DNA of 64,000 bases from JAHEJB01 sp041748175 (lineage in GTDB: Bacteria; Bacteroidota; Rhodothermia; Rhodothermales; Rubricoccaceae): contig JBGTDU010000118.1 of the NCBI GenBank assembly GCA_041748175.1, positions 1 to 64,000 on the forward strand, written 5' to 3'. Both the position numbers and the translations under genes were made by a program. Position 1 is the stretch's first letter, and each line of letters begins with the position of its first letter. Below the pieces are notes generated by a model. The model saw only the letters and a list, made by a program, of their open reading frames with translations. It did no database searches and was not told the DNA's origin. Shown here one piece after another: positions 42,834 through 52,252 of this stretch.

Positions 42834-43928
42834 TCATCCCCCGCCATTCGAGAGGAACACGATCATAACGATCAACAAAATCACAGCGAGGATTGCCATC
42901 GCAATCTTGATGGCGCTGTAGGGCCGCTCGCCCTGAACCTGGCCCGTTTCGGCATCTACAGTGAACTGGTAAGTCTTGGGTCCGAACTGGTACGAGCTGA
43001 TCCAGATCGGCAAGAGGATGTGTTTGAAGGTGACGTCGGAGTAGCGCGTATCCCTGCCCAGGATTCGTTGCTCGTCGCCGCCGATGTCGCTACGAATGGC
43101 CTGATCGATGCGCGGCGCCATGATCGCGGTCGCGTTCTTGAAGCCATCCTCTAACCCGATCGTGTAGTGCTCCGCACGAAAGCCCGCGAGGTACTCGTCC
43201 GCGTACGGAACGAGCCGCTGAAGGGCGTCTTCGGGCACGTTTGGTCGATGGATTTCAGGAAGGGACTGGCTGCCTTCGACGAGCACGTCGTCGAAGTCGA
43301 CGTAAACGCGCCCCGATGCTGGTGCCCAGCTCGTTTGCCGAACCTGCCTTGTTTGCATCTGCGATCTCCCGTTCACCATCGCGGTGTACGTTTCCGACGT
43401 GTAGTAGTAGGTACCGCGTTGGCCGGAATATGCCGAAACCGTGTGGGCGTCGTACGTCCAGTGAGGGATGTACATGCCGGTCAATCCGCGCGAGCCGCCC
43501 GAGTGGCGCTTTAGTTTGCTCGGTGCGAACCAGCGGCCGCTCAACCAAACCCTAAATGCTTTGACGGCCTCGTCGTCCCTCACTTTGAACGGCAACAGAC
43601 TCTGTGGCTTGATCGACCGCATCGAAGCGCCTTCGAGGACGACCGGCGATCCGCAGAACGCGCACGTGTCGCTCATCACGTCGGGCGCAAGGTTCGTTTC
43701 CGCTCCGCAATTCGAACACCTTGCGGTGATCGTTTCAACGGTGTCGACCTGGCCTTGCAAGGCCTGAAGGGCGGCGTCGAAGTCCATCTCGCCGACAGCG
43801 AGCTCTCCAACCGCAACGACGTTTTTCGTGCCGCAGTAGGGGCACACGAGCGCCTCCGTCCCGGGGCCAAACTGGAGGTCGGCGCCGCAGTTCGTGCAGG
43901 CGAACTGGCGAAGTTCCTGTGCTTCCAT
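42834..43928 (-). CDS. Zinc-ribbon membrane protein, partner of SPFH protein
   Basis: The 364-residue protein has two N-terminal zinc ribbons (CTNCG...CPYCG and CSNCG...CAFCG), a long beta-rich middle (LTGMYIPHWTYDAHTVSAYS, SGRVYVDFDDVLVEG, HILLPIWISSYQFGPKTYQF) and a C-terminal transmembrane helix (AIKIAMAILAVILLIVMIVFL). The same family is often labelled TFIIB-type zinc-ribbon or replication-factor-Y-like. It lies 70 bases downstream of an SPFH/GYF protein on the same strand, a pairing seen in other bacteria. Function unknown. Confidence 0.78.
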   Translation of the reverse strand: MEAQELRQFACTNCGADLQFGPGTEALVCPYCGTKNVVAVGELAVGEMDFDAALQALQGQVDTVETITARCSNCGAETNLAPDVMSDTCAFCGSPVVLEGASMRSIKPQSLLPFKVRDDEAVKAFRVWLSGRWFAPSKLKRHSGGSRGLTGMYIPHWTYDAHTVSAYSGQRGTYYYTSETYTAMVNGRSQMQTRQVRQTSWAPASGRVYVDFDDVLVEGSQSLPEIHRPNVPEDALQRLVPYADEYLAGFRAEHYTIGLEDGFKNATAIMAPRIDQAIRSDIGGDEQRILGRDTRYSDVTFKHILLPIWISSYQFGPKTYQFTVDAETGQVQGERPYSAIKIAMAILAVILLIVMIVFLSNGGG

Positions 43929-43998
43929 CTATAGGGCAAGGAGATATCGGAAAGGCGGCAGCTGCGGGAAACTCCGAGCCTCGGAAACCCATCCTCCA

Positions 43999-45126
43999 TC
44001 AGGCGGATGGTTCTTCGGAAGGAGGTAGACGAGCGCCGGTGGGCGGCGGCGGCGGCGGCGCGGCGGCAAAAAGGCTGCCCAGCGCCTCGACCTGGCTGGC
44101 CGGAAGCCACTCAGCCATGCCTTGCGTCCAGACCACGCTTTCTCGTGTAAGCGAGCCGCTCTGGGCCTGGCTGCGAAGCGTGCTCATGTCGTAGGGGCCG
44201 CGCGATTCGCCGTCGATGGCGACGTGGTATTGCGCGGCAGCGGGGGCCGGTGGCGGAGAACCGGCCGCGGGTTGCCCCATCGTCTGGCTCATCTGGTTCG
44301 CCATCGCGAAGCCCATCCCCATCCCCATGCCCTGGCCCGCGCCGCTTCCCGGAGTTTCTGCTGCCTTCTCCATTGCCTGCGCCGCCTGGAATTGCGTGTA
44401 CGCCCCGAGGTCGCCGACGATGCCCATGCTCGTCCGCTTGTCGAGCACTTCCTCGACGGCGGGTGGAAGGGAAATGTTCTCGACGAGCAAGGACGTGATG
44501 GCAATGCCGTAGCCGTTGAACTCGTCCTCGATTTTCGCGCGGACGAATTCGCCGAGCTCGCTGTAGTTGGCGGCGAGGTCCAGCGCAGCCAGTTTGCTTT
44601 CCGCCAGCACGTCCGTGAATCGGGAGACGATCAGGTTGCGGAGCTGATCGGCAAGATCATCCACCTGAAAGTGCCCGTCTGTTCCGGTGATTTCGCGGAT
44701 CAACGTCGCCGGATCACCTGCCTTGAATGCATACGTGCCGAAGGCTCTCAGCCGGATTGGCCCGAACTCCGGGTCGCGGAGCATGATCGGGTTCTTCGTC
44801 CCCCATTTCTGGTCGGTGAATTGGCGGGTTGAGACGTAGTAGACCTCGGCCTTGAACGGGCTTTCGAAACCGTGCTTCCATCCCTGAAGGGTCGAAAGGA
44901 TGGGGATGTTGGCGGTCTCCAGCGTGTAGGTGCCGGGCGGGAAGACATCTGCCAACTGGCCTTCATCTACAAAAACGGCCTCCTGCCCTTCGCGGACGAC
45001 GAGTTTTGCGCCATACTTGATTTCATTGTTGTACCGCTCGAAGCGGTGGACGAGTGTGTCGTCGGAGTCATCGGTCCATTCGATGATGTCGATGAACTCG
45101 CCGCGGATCTTGTCGAAGATGCCCAT
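43999..45126 (-). CDS. SPFH-domain protein with C-terminal GYF_2 domain (YdjI-like)
   Basis: The 375-residue protein has an N-terminal MGIFDKIRGEFIDIIEW, an SPFH/band-7-like core (GAKLVVREGQEAVFVDEGQL, GTYAFKAGDPATLIREITG, VENISLPPAVEEVLDKR), a Gly/Met- and Pro-rich linker and a GYF_2 domain (YHVAIDGESRGPYDMSTLRS, VVWTQGMAEWLPASQV). This matches the YdjI/virion-core-like SPFH family. GYF_2 domains bind partner proteins. The ATG at 45126 is preferred over the frame to 45207. A role at the membrane with the adjacent zinc-ribbon protein is inferred. Confidence 0.85.
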   Translation of the reverse strand: MGIFDKIRGEFIDIIEWTDDSDDTLVHRFERYNNEIKYGAKLVVREGQEAVFVDEGQLADVFPPGTYTLETANIPILSTLQGWKHGFESPFKAEVYYVSTRQFTDQKWGTKNPIMLRDPEFGPIRLRAFGTYAFKAGDPATLIREITGTDGHFQVDDLADQLRNLIVSRFTDVLAESKLAALDLAANYSELGEFVRAKIEDEFNGYGIAITSLLVENISLPPAVEEVLDKRTSMGIVGDLGAYTQFQAAQAMEKAAETPGSGAGQGMGMGMGFAMANQMSQTMGQPAAGSPPPAPAAAQYHVAIDGESRGPYDMSTLRSQAQSGSLTRESVVWTQGMAEWLPASQVEALGSLFAAAPPPPPPTGARLPPSEEPSA

Positions 45127-45265
45127 GGATTCGGTAGGAGTCAGATCAGGAAGAATCGTACGATACGGTTCGCCGCCAATGCCCCGCAATAGGCAACGCG
45201 GGTACAATCGTTGCTCGGCTGGTTGATGAAAAGTCGTTGGTCAATAGCCGTAGCTTCGACGTTCG

Positions 45266-46519
45266 GTGTCGAAACCAATCCCGTTCCCCATGCAAGTCAT
45301 TGACCACGAGCGATCGGGCACCGTAGCACTGGCACTTGCCGGCGGCGGCCCGGAAGGCGCCGTCTATGAAATAGGTGCCTTGCGCGCCCTGGATGACGCG
45401 ATGAGCGGCATCGTCTTCACGGAAGTTCCGGTCATCGTGGGCGTATCCGCCGGGGCGTTTGTTGGTTCATGCCTCGCGAACGGAATTACTACGGCCCAGC
45501 TCGTTCGCTCGGTCATCGCAGAAGAGCCCGGCGAGCACCCGTTCCGGCCCGAGCTTTTCATGACGCCCGCTTTCAAGGAGTTCATCAAGCGCGGCATTTC
45601 GATCCCGAAGCTCATCCTTGAATCCGTTGTCCACTCCGTGAGGGAAGGCGAAATCGGCGCAGGATTCCTGGCATCCATGGCGAGCAGACTGGGCCGCGCG
45701 GTCCCGGTCGGGATGTTCGACAACAACCCGTTGCGCGTCTACCTCGAAAACATTTTCTCCAAGGCTGGTCGCACGGATGACTTTAGCAAGCTGAATACGC
45801 GCCTCTACGTCATCGCCGCCGATCTGGACGCGGGCGAGACGGTTCGTTTCGGCGAATCCGGCTGGAGGGACGTCCCGATTTCCCTTGCCGTGCAGGCTTC
45901 GACGGCCCTACCCGGATTGTATCCGCCCGTTGAGATTAACGGGCGTTATTACGTGGATGGCATCCTTCTGAAAACGTTGAACGCATCGGTGGCGCTGGAG
46001 AAAGGTGCGGAACTGGTCCTCTGCGTCAACCCGCTCGTACCCGTGGACACGGATGGTGCCGTGGCCCAGGGTTTCATGAAGCGCGGCAATTTGCTCGACC
46101 GCGGGATGCCGACGGTGCTCTCGCAGACCTTTCGGACGCTCATTCACTCGCGCCTGGATACGGGCCTGGCTGCCTACCGCGATCGCTACAATACCGCCGA
46201 CATCGTGCTCTTCGAGCCGCGGCGAAACGATTACACGATGTTCTTCCGCAACGTCTTCTCTTTTTCGACGAGACGGGAAGTCTGCGAACACGCATACCGC
46301 TCAACACTCGAGATCCTCTCTGAACGCCGCGAGGAACTGACGCCTATCCTTGAACGGCATGGCATCACGCTCCGGCGCGATGTTCTCGACCGCCCCCGCT
46401 ACGACCTGTGGGAAAGTGTTGGGCTAGGTGGAAGCGGCAAGACCATGCTTCCCTCAACGGTGGCCACCCGTGATTTACGCGATGCACTGGATGAGTTGGA
46501 CGAGTTGGTGAGAGATTGA
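45266..46519 (+). CDS. Patatin-like phospholipase
   Basis: The 417-residue protein has the patatin Ser-Asp dyad: an oxyanion loop AGGGPEGAVYEIG, the nucleophile S61 in GVSAGAF, and D231 in YYVDGIL. The DGG/DGI block is in its usual place after STALPGLYPPVEINGR. Patatins hydrolyse acyl esters of phospholipids or other lipids. There is no signal peptide. The start is either the GTG at 45266 or the ATG at 45290; neither has a clear Shine-Dalgarno. Divergent from the SPFH gene. Confidence 0.88.
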   Translation: MSKPIPFPMQVIDHERSGTVALALAGGGPEGAVYEIGALRALDDAMSGIVFTEVPVIVGVSAGAFVGSCLANGITTAQLVRSVIAEEPGEHPFRPELFMTPAFKEFIKRGISIPKLILESVVHSVREGEIGAGFLASMASRLGRAVPVGMFDNNPLRVYLENIFSKAGRTDDFSKLNTRLYVIAADLDAGETVRFGESGWRDVPISLAVQASTALPGLYPPVEINGRYYVDGILLKTLNASVALEKGAELVLCVNPLVPVDTDGAVAQGFMKRGNLLDRGMPTVLSQTFRTLIHSRLDTGLAAYRDRYNTADIVLFEPRRNDYTMFFRNVFSFSTRREVCEHAYRSTLEILSERREELTPILERHGITLRRDVLDRPRYDLWESVGLGGSGKTMLPSTVATRDLRDALDELDELVRD

Positions 46520-46686
46520 GTATCAGAGAGGTTGTTCCGCTTGACCGGGCCGACTGACCAGCATCGTATTGCTGCCAGAGTTCAGACTCAAGAGTCCTCG
46601 GAGGGAGAACGATTTTGTTCTTACGGACGAAATCCTCATCTTGGGCGAAAGGCTTCCTTTGGGTCATCTCTCTTGAGGTACGCAGA

Positions 46687-48129
46687 ATGCCAGACACAAA
46701 CACGGAGATCAACTGGGTCAACGTGCCCGGATTCGAGCACTGCTCGTCGGTATTCCTTGACAAGGTTCGCGGGATAGGGGAAGACCTCAAAGTGAACCCC
46801 AACTTCCTCATGGCGGTGATGGCCTTCGAGACCGGCGGCACCTTCAGCCCGTCCGTCAGGAATGCGGCGGGTAGCGGAGCGGTTGGGCTCATCCAGTTTA
46901 TGCCTGCAACGGCAACGGGCCTGGGCACGAGCACGGCGGAGCTTGCAGCGATGACGGCTGAGGATCAACTCAACTTCGTCGCAAAACACTTCAAGCCCTT
47001 CAAGGGAAAGCTCGCCTCGATCGAGGACACGTACATGGCGGTCCTGCTGCCCAAAGCAGTGGGAAAGGGTGGAGGCTTTGTGCTGTTTAAGAAGCCTTCA
47101 ATCGCCTACACGCAAAACAAAGGGCTTGATATCGACGGCGACGGCGAGGTTACCGTTGCGGATGCTGCCGACCGCGTTCGCAAAATGCTCGGTGGCGCCG
47201 TCGTCGTATCGCCGGTCGCGCTTCGGCGAGGCATGGAGGGGCCGGAAGTAGAATCCCTGCAAGATGAGCTTGTGGCGCTTGGCCACCTTCGCGCCGAAGA
47301 AAAGGCGACCGGGCCGGGCGTTTTCGGCGGTAAAACGGAGGGCGCTCTCAAGGCTTTCCAGCGCGACAACTTCCTTGCGGAAACCGGCGCGTACGATGGG
47401 CAGACCCAGGAAATCTTCCGACAGATCCACGAGGGCGTTCGCCGCGGCAGCACGGGCAACGCGGTGCGGGGGATGCAGGAACGCCTGGTCATGTTGGGCT
47501 ACATAACAGCCGCCGGTGTCCAGACTGGGCCTGGTATTTTTGGGCCGAAGACGGAGCTGGCCGTGCTTGCGTTCCAGAAAAACCACGGGATCGCGCAGAG
47601 CGGGACACTCACCGACGAGACGTACAAAGCACTCCTTACATCATCCCCGGTGGTTGGCCCGGCGCCGACCCCAATAAGTAGCAAGAGTGTCGAGACCGTG
47701 TTGTCTGCGTCAGGGCTTGGTTTCACGACGTACAATCGGGAGCAGGGTGGAAAGGACCAATATGGGAGAGCGGCCACGATCCACGCTATCCTGCAATTGG
47801 GGGAAGCCTGGTCCAGCCTTCACCCGGCGCAGCCCTTCGCCGTCGGAGACATCAGCCGCCGCAGAGGTGGGCCCTTCCCACCGCACAAAACGCACGTCGA
47901 CGGGCGCGACGTGGATGTCCGGCCACTCACTGTCAATGGCCAGAATATGCCGGTGACCATCGATAGCGCTAATTACTCGCACGACGTCACGCGGGAGTTC
48001 GTCCTGCTGGTTCGAAAGCTCTTCCCGGATGCCAAAGTGCTTTTCAACGATGCACGGCTCGTCAAGGCCGGGCTAACCAAAAAGGTTGCGGGGCATCACA
48101 ACCATCTCCACATTCGCTTTTCGGGATGA
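46687..48129 (+). CDS. Multidomain peptidoglycan hydrolase (lysozyme-like, two PG-binding domains, MepA-like)
   Basis: The 480-residue protein has, in order: a lytic-transglycosylase-like domain (about 25-140; E48 in MAFETGG, AVGLIQFMPATATGLG), a dockerin/EF-hand-like loop DIDGDGEVTVADAADRV (148-164), two peptidoglycan-binding modules (180-250 and 252-318; GPGVFGGKTEGALKAFQRDN and GPGIFGPKTELAVLAFQKNH), and a C-terminal MepA/M74-like zinc endopeptidase (DISRRRGGPFPPHKTHVDG..., final HHNHLHIRF). No signal peptide is seen from the ATG at 46687 or the upstream frame, suggesting release by lysis or a dedicated secretion route. Resembles phage or injection-system cell-wall enzymes. Confidence 0.85.
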   Translation: MPDTNTEINWVNVPGFEHCSSVFLDKVRGIGEDLKVNPNFLMAVMAFETGGTFSPSVRNAAGSGAVGLIQFMPATATGLGTSTAELAAMTAEDQLNFVAKHFKPFKGKLASIEDTYMAVLLPKAVGKGGGFVLFKKPSIAYTQNKGLDIDGDGEVTVADAADRVRKMLGGAVVVSPVALRRGMEGPEVESLQDELVALGHLRAEEKATGPGVFGGKTEGALKAFQRDNFLAETGAYDGQTQEIFRQIHEGVRRGSTGNAVRGMQERLVMLGYITAAGVQTGPGIFGPKTELAVLAFQKNHGIAQSGTLTDETYKALLTSSPVVGPAPTPISSKSVETVLSASGLGFTTYNREQGGKDQYGRAATIHAILQLGEAWSSLHPAQPFAVGDISRRRGGPFPPHKTHVDGRDVDVRPLTVNGQNMPVTIDSANYSHDVTREFVLLVRKLFPDAKVLFNDARLVKAGLTKKVAGHHNHLHIRFSG

Positions 48130-48363
48130 CGCCAATTGTCGGCTCGGCGACCTCCTTACTGGCCAAGCGAGTGGAAAGCGCCGCAAGCCGCATCGCTTGC
48201 TCGATTAATTGATCGAGCAGAAAGCTTGCAGGGCTCTCCACGGTCATTTATTCGTTCTTGTCCGGATCGTGAGCCGTTTCGTCTCGGAAAACCGTTTTGT
48301 TCTTTGATGTGATTTGCAGAACTTGTGAGTTGCACAGCCTGAGGCAAACGCTCCTTCCCCACC

Positions 48364-50310
48364 ATGACCGACATTTTCTCTGAGAGCGGCGAGCGAAGTA
48401 CGCTGGCCCTGGACTCCCGCCGAATTCTGAGCGGCAACTATGAACTCGGGCGCGTTCTCGGAAAGGGAGGTTTTGGGATTACGTACGCGGCGCTGGATCG
48501 GTCGCTACAGATGCCCGTGGCGATCAAGGAATACTTGCCCACATCGGTGGCTGGGCGGGGAACAGATCGCGCGACGGTTCAGCCCCATGGAGACAAAGAC
48601 GCGAGCATTTTCGAGAGTGGGCTGAATGCGTTTTTGAAAGAAGGGCAAACCCTCGCAAGGTTTAACCACCCGAACATCGTTCGCGTCCTGGCTTTCTTCC
48701 GCGATAACGGGACCGGCTATCTGGTGATGCCATTTCTGGAAGGCCAAACCCTGGCGCAGTACGTAACCGCAGCCGGGGGCAAAATCACTTCCCAGGAGGC
48801 CGCCCGCATCATACTGCCCGTGCTGGATGGACTTCGGTTGGTCCACGCGGCGGGCTTTCTCCATCGCGACATCAAGCCGCAAAACATTTACCTGACAGAC
48901 GAAGGCGGCGTCATCCTGATCGACTTTGGAGCGGCGCGGATTGCGTTCGGGCAGGAGAGCCAGAGCCTCTCGGCTGTGCTCACGCCGGGGTACGCGCCGT
49001 TTGAGCAGTACTACCGCAAGGGGAATCAGGGCACGTGGACGGATGTCTATGCCGCCGCGGCCACGTTCTACCGCGCGGTGACGGGGCAGCGTCCGCTCGA
49101 ATCGCCGGAGCGGAACGAAGTCGACGAGCTGAAACCCGCAAACGAGATTGAGCCATCGATCTCGCAAGCGCTCAGCGACGTGCTCTCGCAGGCCCTGGCA
49201 CCTAAGCCGGAGGATCGCACGCAAACCGTTGAGGCGTTCCATACCGAACTTTTGCGCGAGCTAAGCGCCGCGCCCGGCGAGGTAGAAACGCAGGTTGTCG
49301 GGACGGTTTCCGCTGCGACGCTCCCGTATGCACCGCCGACACCATCAACGCCGTTTCCACCACCAAAGCCATTTGCAGCGCCCTCTCCCTCGTCTCCACC
49401 TCCACCCGCGCCCACACCAACTCCGCCTTTCGGGGCCGAGACGGTACTCGATGCGTCGCCGCCTCCGGCGTTCGCCCGTCCTTCCAGCGCGCCTGACCGG
49501 GACTCGGGCTCATCGTCTAGCACCCCGACAGCCAGGCTGGTTCTCACAGCGCGACGTGGCTGCAAAATTCTCATCGATGGGGAAGAGGTGGCTCGGCTTC
49601 AGAAAGGCGAGGAGCGGACGTTCATGCTCGCGCCCGGGCCCCATCAGATTACGGCCCGTGCCGACGACGGAGAAACGCGTGAAACGACCATCGACCTGAC
49701 ATCGGGCGAGGAGCGGCGGGTAACGATCCGCCTGGATGGCTCCTCCACACGCGGTTCGTCTGTTTCTGGCCCGCACGCGAGTACAAGAAAGGGCTTCCCC
49801 AAAGGTTTGTTGATTGGCGGGGGCGCGGTTTTGCTTCTCATACTCGCTGTGGCGTTCTGGCCACGCGGGGGAAACGACATGCCAGCGAACCTGCAGAGCC
49901 AGCAATTAGTTCAGCCCAACGTGGTTGCTGAGAATCAGACGGAAGACAATACCCCGCCTCCGCAACGCAGTGCCCAGGGTGGTGTGCAAACCGCTACGAT
50001 CCCGTTTGCGGTGACCGGGCGTCTTGAAAGTGCCGACAATACGTTGCAATCCGGCGAGTACGTGGATGCCTACCGCTTTTATGGCAGCGCAGGAGATTTT
50101 GTCACCGCAGAGCTTTCGTCCCAAGAGTTTGACACGTTCCTGATCGTCATCACGCCGACCGGCGAACAGATTAATGTGGACGACCACGAGGGTGATACGT
50201 CGCTGACTGTGATCGAAGACGTCCTTCCAGTCGAGGGCTGGTATGAGCTCATGGTGACCAGCTTCACTGTAGGGGAGACTGGGGCGTATTTTCTCGAGTT
50301 GTACTACTAG
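48364..50310 (+). CDS. Transmembrane Ser/Thr protein kinase with PPC-like extracytoplasmic domain
   Basis: The 648-residue kinase has a Gly-rich loop GKGGFG (33-38), K55 in AIKEYLP, E93, the catalytic loop HRDIKPQN (D169, N174), DFG (187-189) and TPGYAPFEQ. A Pro-rich linker (~310-400) is followed by a PEGA-like segment (CKILIDGEEVARLQKGEER), a transmembrane helix at ~480-500 and a C-terminal domain (~545-648; GEYVDAYRFYGSAGDFVTAE, SFTVGETGAYFLELYY) like bacterial pre-peptidase C-terminal domains. It likely senses outside signals and phosphorylates FHA partners; the PP2C and FHA genes nearby (52.9-56.6 kb) fit that pathway. Confidence 0.93.
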   Translation: MTDIFSESGERSTLALDSRRILSGNYELGRVLGKGGFGITYAALDRSLQMPVAIKEYLPTSVAGRGTDRATVQPHGDKDASIFESGLNAFLKEGQTLARFNHPNIVRVLAFFRDNGTGYLVMPFLEGQTLAQYVTAAGGKITSQEAARIILPVLDGLRLVHAAGFLHRDIKPQNIYLTDEGGVILIDFGAARIAFGQESQSLSAVLTPGYAPFEQYYRKGNQGTWTDVYAAAATFYRAVTGQRPLESPERNEVDELKPANEIEPSISQALSDVLSQALAPKPEDRTQTVEAFHTELLRELSAAPGEVETQVVGTVSAATLPYAPPTPSTPFPPPKPFAAPSPSSPPPPAPTPTPPFGAETVLDASPPPAFARPSSAPDRDSGSSSSTPTARLVLTARRGCKILIDGEEVARLQKGEERTFMLAPGPHQITARADDGETRETTIDLTSGEERRVTIRLDGSSTRGSSVSGPHASTRKGFPKGLLIGGGAVLLLILAVAFWPRGGNDMPANLQSQQLVQPNVVAENQTEDNTPPPQRSAQGGVQTATIPFAVTGRLESADNTLQSGEYVDAYRFYGSAGDFVTAELSSQEFDTFLIVITPTGEQINVDDHEGDTSLTVIEDVLPVEGWYELMVTSFTVGETGAYFLELYY

Positions 50311-50329
50311 CAGGCTGCGGAGCTGCGAA

Positions 50330-50745
50330 TGACTGGAGTGTAGACGGATCGCCAACTGGCTGGCTTCAGCGGATGGCATTGGCGTCAGCCATCGCCCGCC
50401 TTTTTGCAATAGGACTGGCACGGGTAGCGTCGTCAAAAACGTCGTGAGTATGAGAGCCGTGAAGAGATCCTGGCTAATGACGTGCAGGCTATTTTCGGCG
50501 ATTCCGGCGAGGATTCGGTCCGTGCCACCGCGGCCATTCATCCCGACGCCGAGGATAGCGCCTTCGCGCCAGGAGGCGATCTTGAGTACGCCACTTAAAA
50601 TTCCGGCCAGAAACTTTCCGCCAAACGCCGCGACCAGGATGGAGAGGGCGAGCAGGGGTCTTCGGGTTACGAACGTGACGTCCTCCTGGAAGCCTACCTC
50701 GAAGAATACGGCTTCGGGAGCACGCTCGTACCTCACGCAGCGCAC
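50330..50745 (-). pseudogene. Remnant of a CPA2-type cation:proton antiporter (C-terminal part)
   Basis: On the minus strand about 139 codons read APEAVFFEVGFQEDVTFVTR, LALSILVAAFGGKFLAGIL, ASWREGAILGVGMNGRGGTD and LFTALILTTFLTTLPVPVLL. This is the C-terminal region of a Kef/NapA-like antiporter. The N-terminal two thirds are absent and the frame runs on past its natural end into the kinase gene. It adjoins the stop of the intact antiporter at 50747-52138, whose equivalent segment (NVLGILMNCRGLLPLVVAIV) is clearly different, so it is a leftover of another gene and not a duplication of this one. Confidence 0.8.
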
Positions 50746-50746
50746 T

Positions 50747-52138
50747 TCATGCCGTCTCGTGATCGGCGTCGTGCACCAGCGCCGGCTGGGTGGAACCGCC
50801 CGCCACAGCCGGCATCGTCCGCCCGATGTAGGCGTCGAAGAGCGGCCCCGTCATGGCCGTGGTGGCGAGTGCCATCAGGACGCCCCCGAGCTGCATCACC
50901 GGGGTGATCACGCCCGACTGGAGCCCCACGATCGCGACCACGAGCGGCAACAGCCCCCGGCAGTTCATCAGGATGCCCAACACGTTGCCCTCGGCCCACG
51001 TCAGTCCGCCCGCCCGCGCGAACACCGCACCCGCCCCCCACTTCCCTACGACGCCAGCCACGAGGAACACACCAATACCGACAAGGGAGGCAAGCGTAAG
51101 CTGGGTAAAATCGGTGCCCAGCCCGGAGAAGGCGAGGAAGACGGGCAGCAGGATCGTGCCCGTGAGTTCAGCCAACCGCTTGCTCATGTCGACGAACAGG
51201 GGGCCGCGCGGCTGTGGCAGGACGACGCCGGCCATGAACCCGCCCACGATCACGCTCAGCCCGAGCAGGTGCGCCACGTACCCCGAGGCGAAAAGAACGA
51301 TGAAGACCGTCGCGAACAGGCCTGAGGTCATGCCCTGCTCGGCATACCGCCGCCCCAGCGGCTTTAGGAGCGGCTGGACGACGAGTACCATGACGGCGAG
51401 GTAGACCCCCGAGAGCGCGAGGCTCCGGCTCACGGCCCGCCCGCCCGCCCCCGAGGCCACGATCCCCGCCGAGGCCGCAAGCTGAAACATGAGGACCGTT
51501 ACGATGGCCGCCGCCGCGATCCCCGTCGCCCCCATCGCCGAGGTGGTCAAGTTCTTCTCCTGGAGGATGCGCACCATCACTGGGAACGCTGTCACCGCCA
51601 GCATAGCCCCCACGAAGAGCGTGAACCCGAGGTCGGAGGTGCCCGCCGCCTGGAACGTTGGCGTGTTCATGAACGGAGCGATGGCGAAGGCGAGGGCGAC
51701 CGGTACCGCTACGACGCCCAGCCCCACGAGCACGATGCCCCTGAACTTGCCCTTGAGCGCCTGCACGTTGAGTTCCAGCCCCGTTAAAAACATGAACAGC
51801 AGCAGCGCGATCTGCCCAATGGCGCCCAGCACCGCGCGCGCCTGCGGCGGGAACAGGCAGTACGTAGGACTTTGAACGGGAGGACCGGCCGCGCTCCACC
51901 CTGGAAGGGCCGCCGACAGTGACGCCTCACAGTGCAAGAGGGTGGGCGCCTCAAAGCCCGTCCACAGCGTTGCCCCCAGCAGCGTCGGGCCGAGCAGAAT
52001 TCCAGCCACGATCTCCCCTACGACGCGGGGCTGCCCGATCCGCACGAATAGCCTGCCCACGAGGCGGGCCACGATGAAGATGATAGCCAGGTCCAGAAGG
52101 ACGAAGGCGAGAACTTGATTCTGGCTCAGGGGCAGCAT
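50747..52138 (-). CDS. CPA2-family cation:proton antiporter
   Basis: The 463-residue integral membrane protein has about 12 hydrophobic helices and Kef/NhaS-type motifs: GEIVAGILLGPTLLG, IGQIALLLFMFLTGLELN (family Asp/Glu region), LFVGAMLAVTAFPVMVRIL and GGFMAGVVLPQ, with NCRG near the end. No RCK/TrkA-N regulatory domain follows. It should exchange H+ for Na+ or K+. Its composition is even more GC-rich than the neighbours and it adjoins a remnant of another antiporter, suggesting replacement by transfer. It is the last intact gene of a minus-strand run from 56.6 kb. Confidence 0.9.
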   Translation of the reverse strand: MLPLSQNQVLAFVLLDLAIIFIVARLVGRLFVRIGQPRVVGEIVAGILLGPTLLGATLWTGFEAPTLLHCEASLSAALPGWSAAGPPVQSPTYCLFPPQARAVLGAIGQIALLLFMFLTGLELNVQALKGKFRGIVLVGLGVVAVPVALAFAIAPFMNTPTFQAAGTSDLGFTLFVGAMLAVTAFPVMVRILQEKNLTTSAMGATGIAAAAIVTVLMFQLAASAGIVASGAGGRAVSRSLALSGVYLAVMVLVVQPLLKPLGRRYAEQGMTSGLFATVFIVLFASGYVAHLLGLSVIVGGFMAGVVLPQPRGPLFVDMSKRLAELTGTILLPVFLAFSGLGTDFTQLTLASLVGIGVFLVAGVVGKWGAGAVFARAGGLTWAEGNVLGILMNCRGLLPLVVAIVGLQSGVITPVMQLGGVLMALATTAMTGPLFDAYIGRTMPAVAGGSTQPALVHDADHETA

Positions 52139-52252
52139 CGTGGGATCTTCCTGGATCGGCGAACTAGGGGGCGAGCCGGTCCGCCTCCGGACGGGGGCTG
52201 GCGGAGCGAGGGATTAAGCGACGCGACCGTCTCGGGCGCGCGGTCGTTCGGG

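Noticed and set aside
49906..50329. Minus-strand frame continuing the antiporter remnant under the kinase gene
   Set aside because: Homology to antiporters ends near 50330; the rest is antisense to the kinase C-terminal domain.
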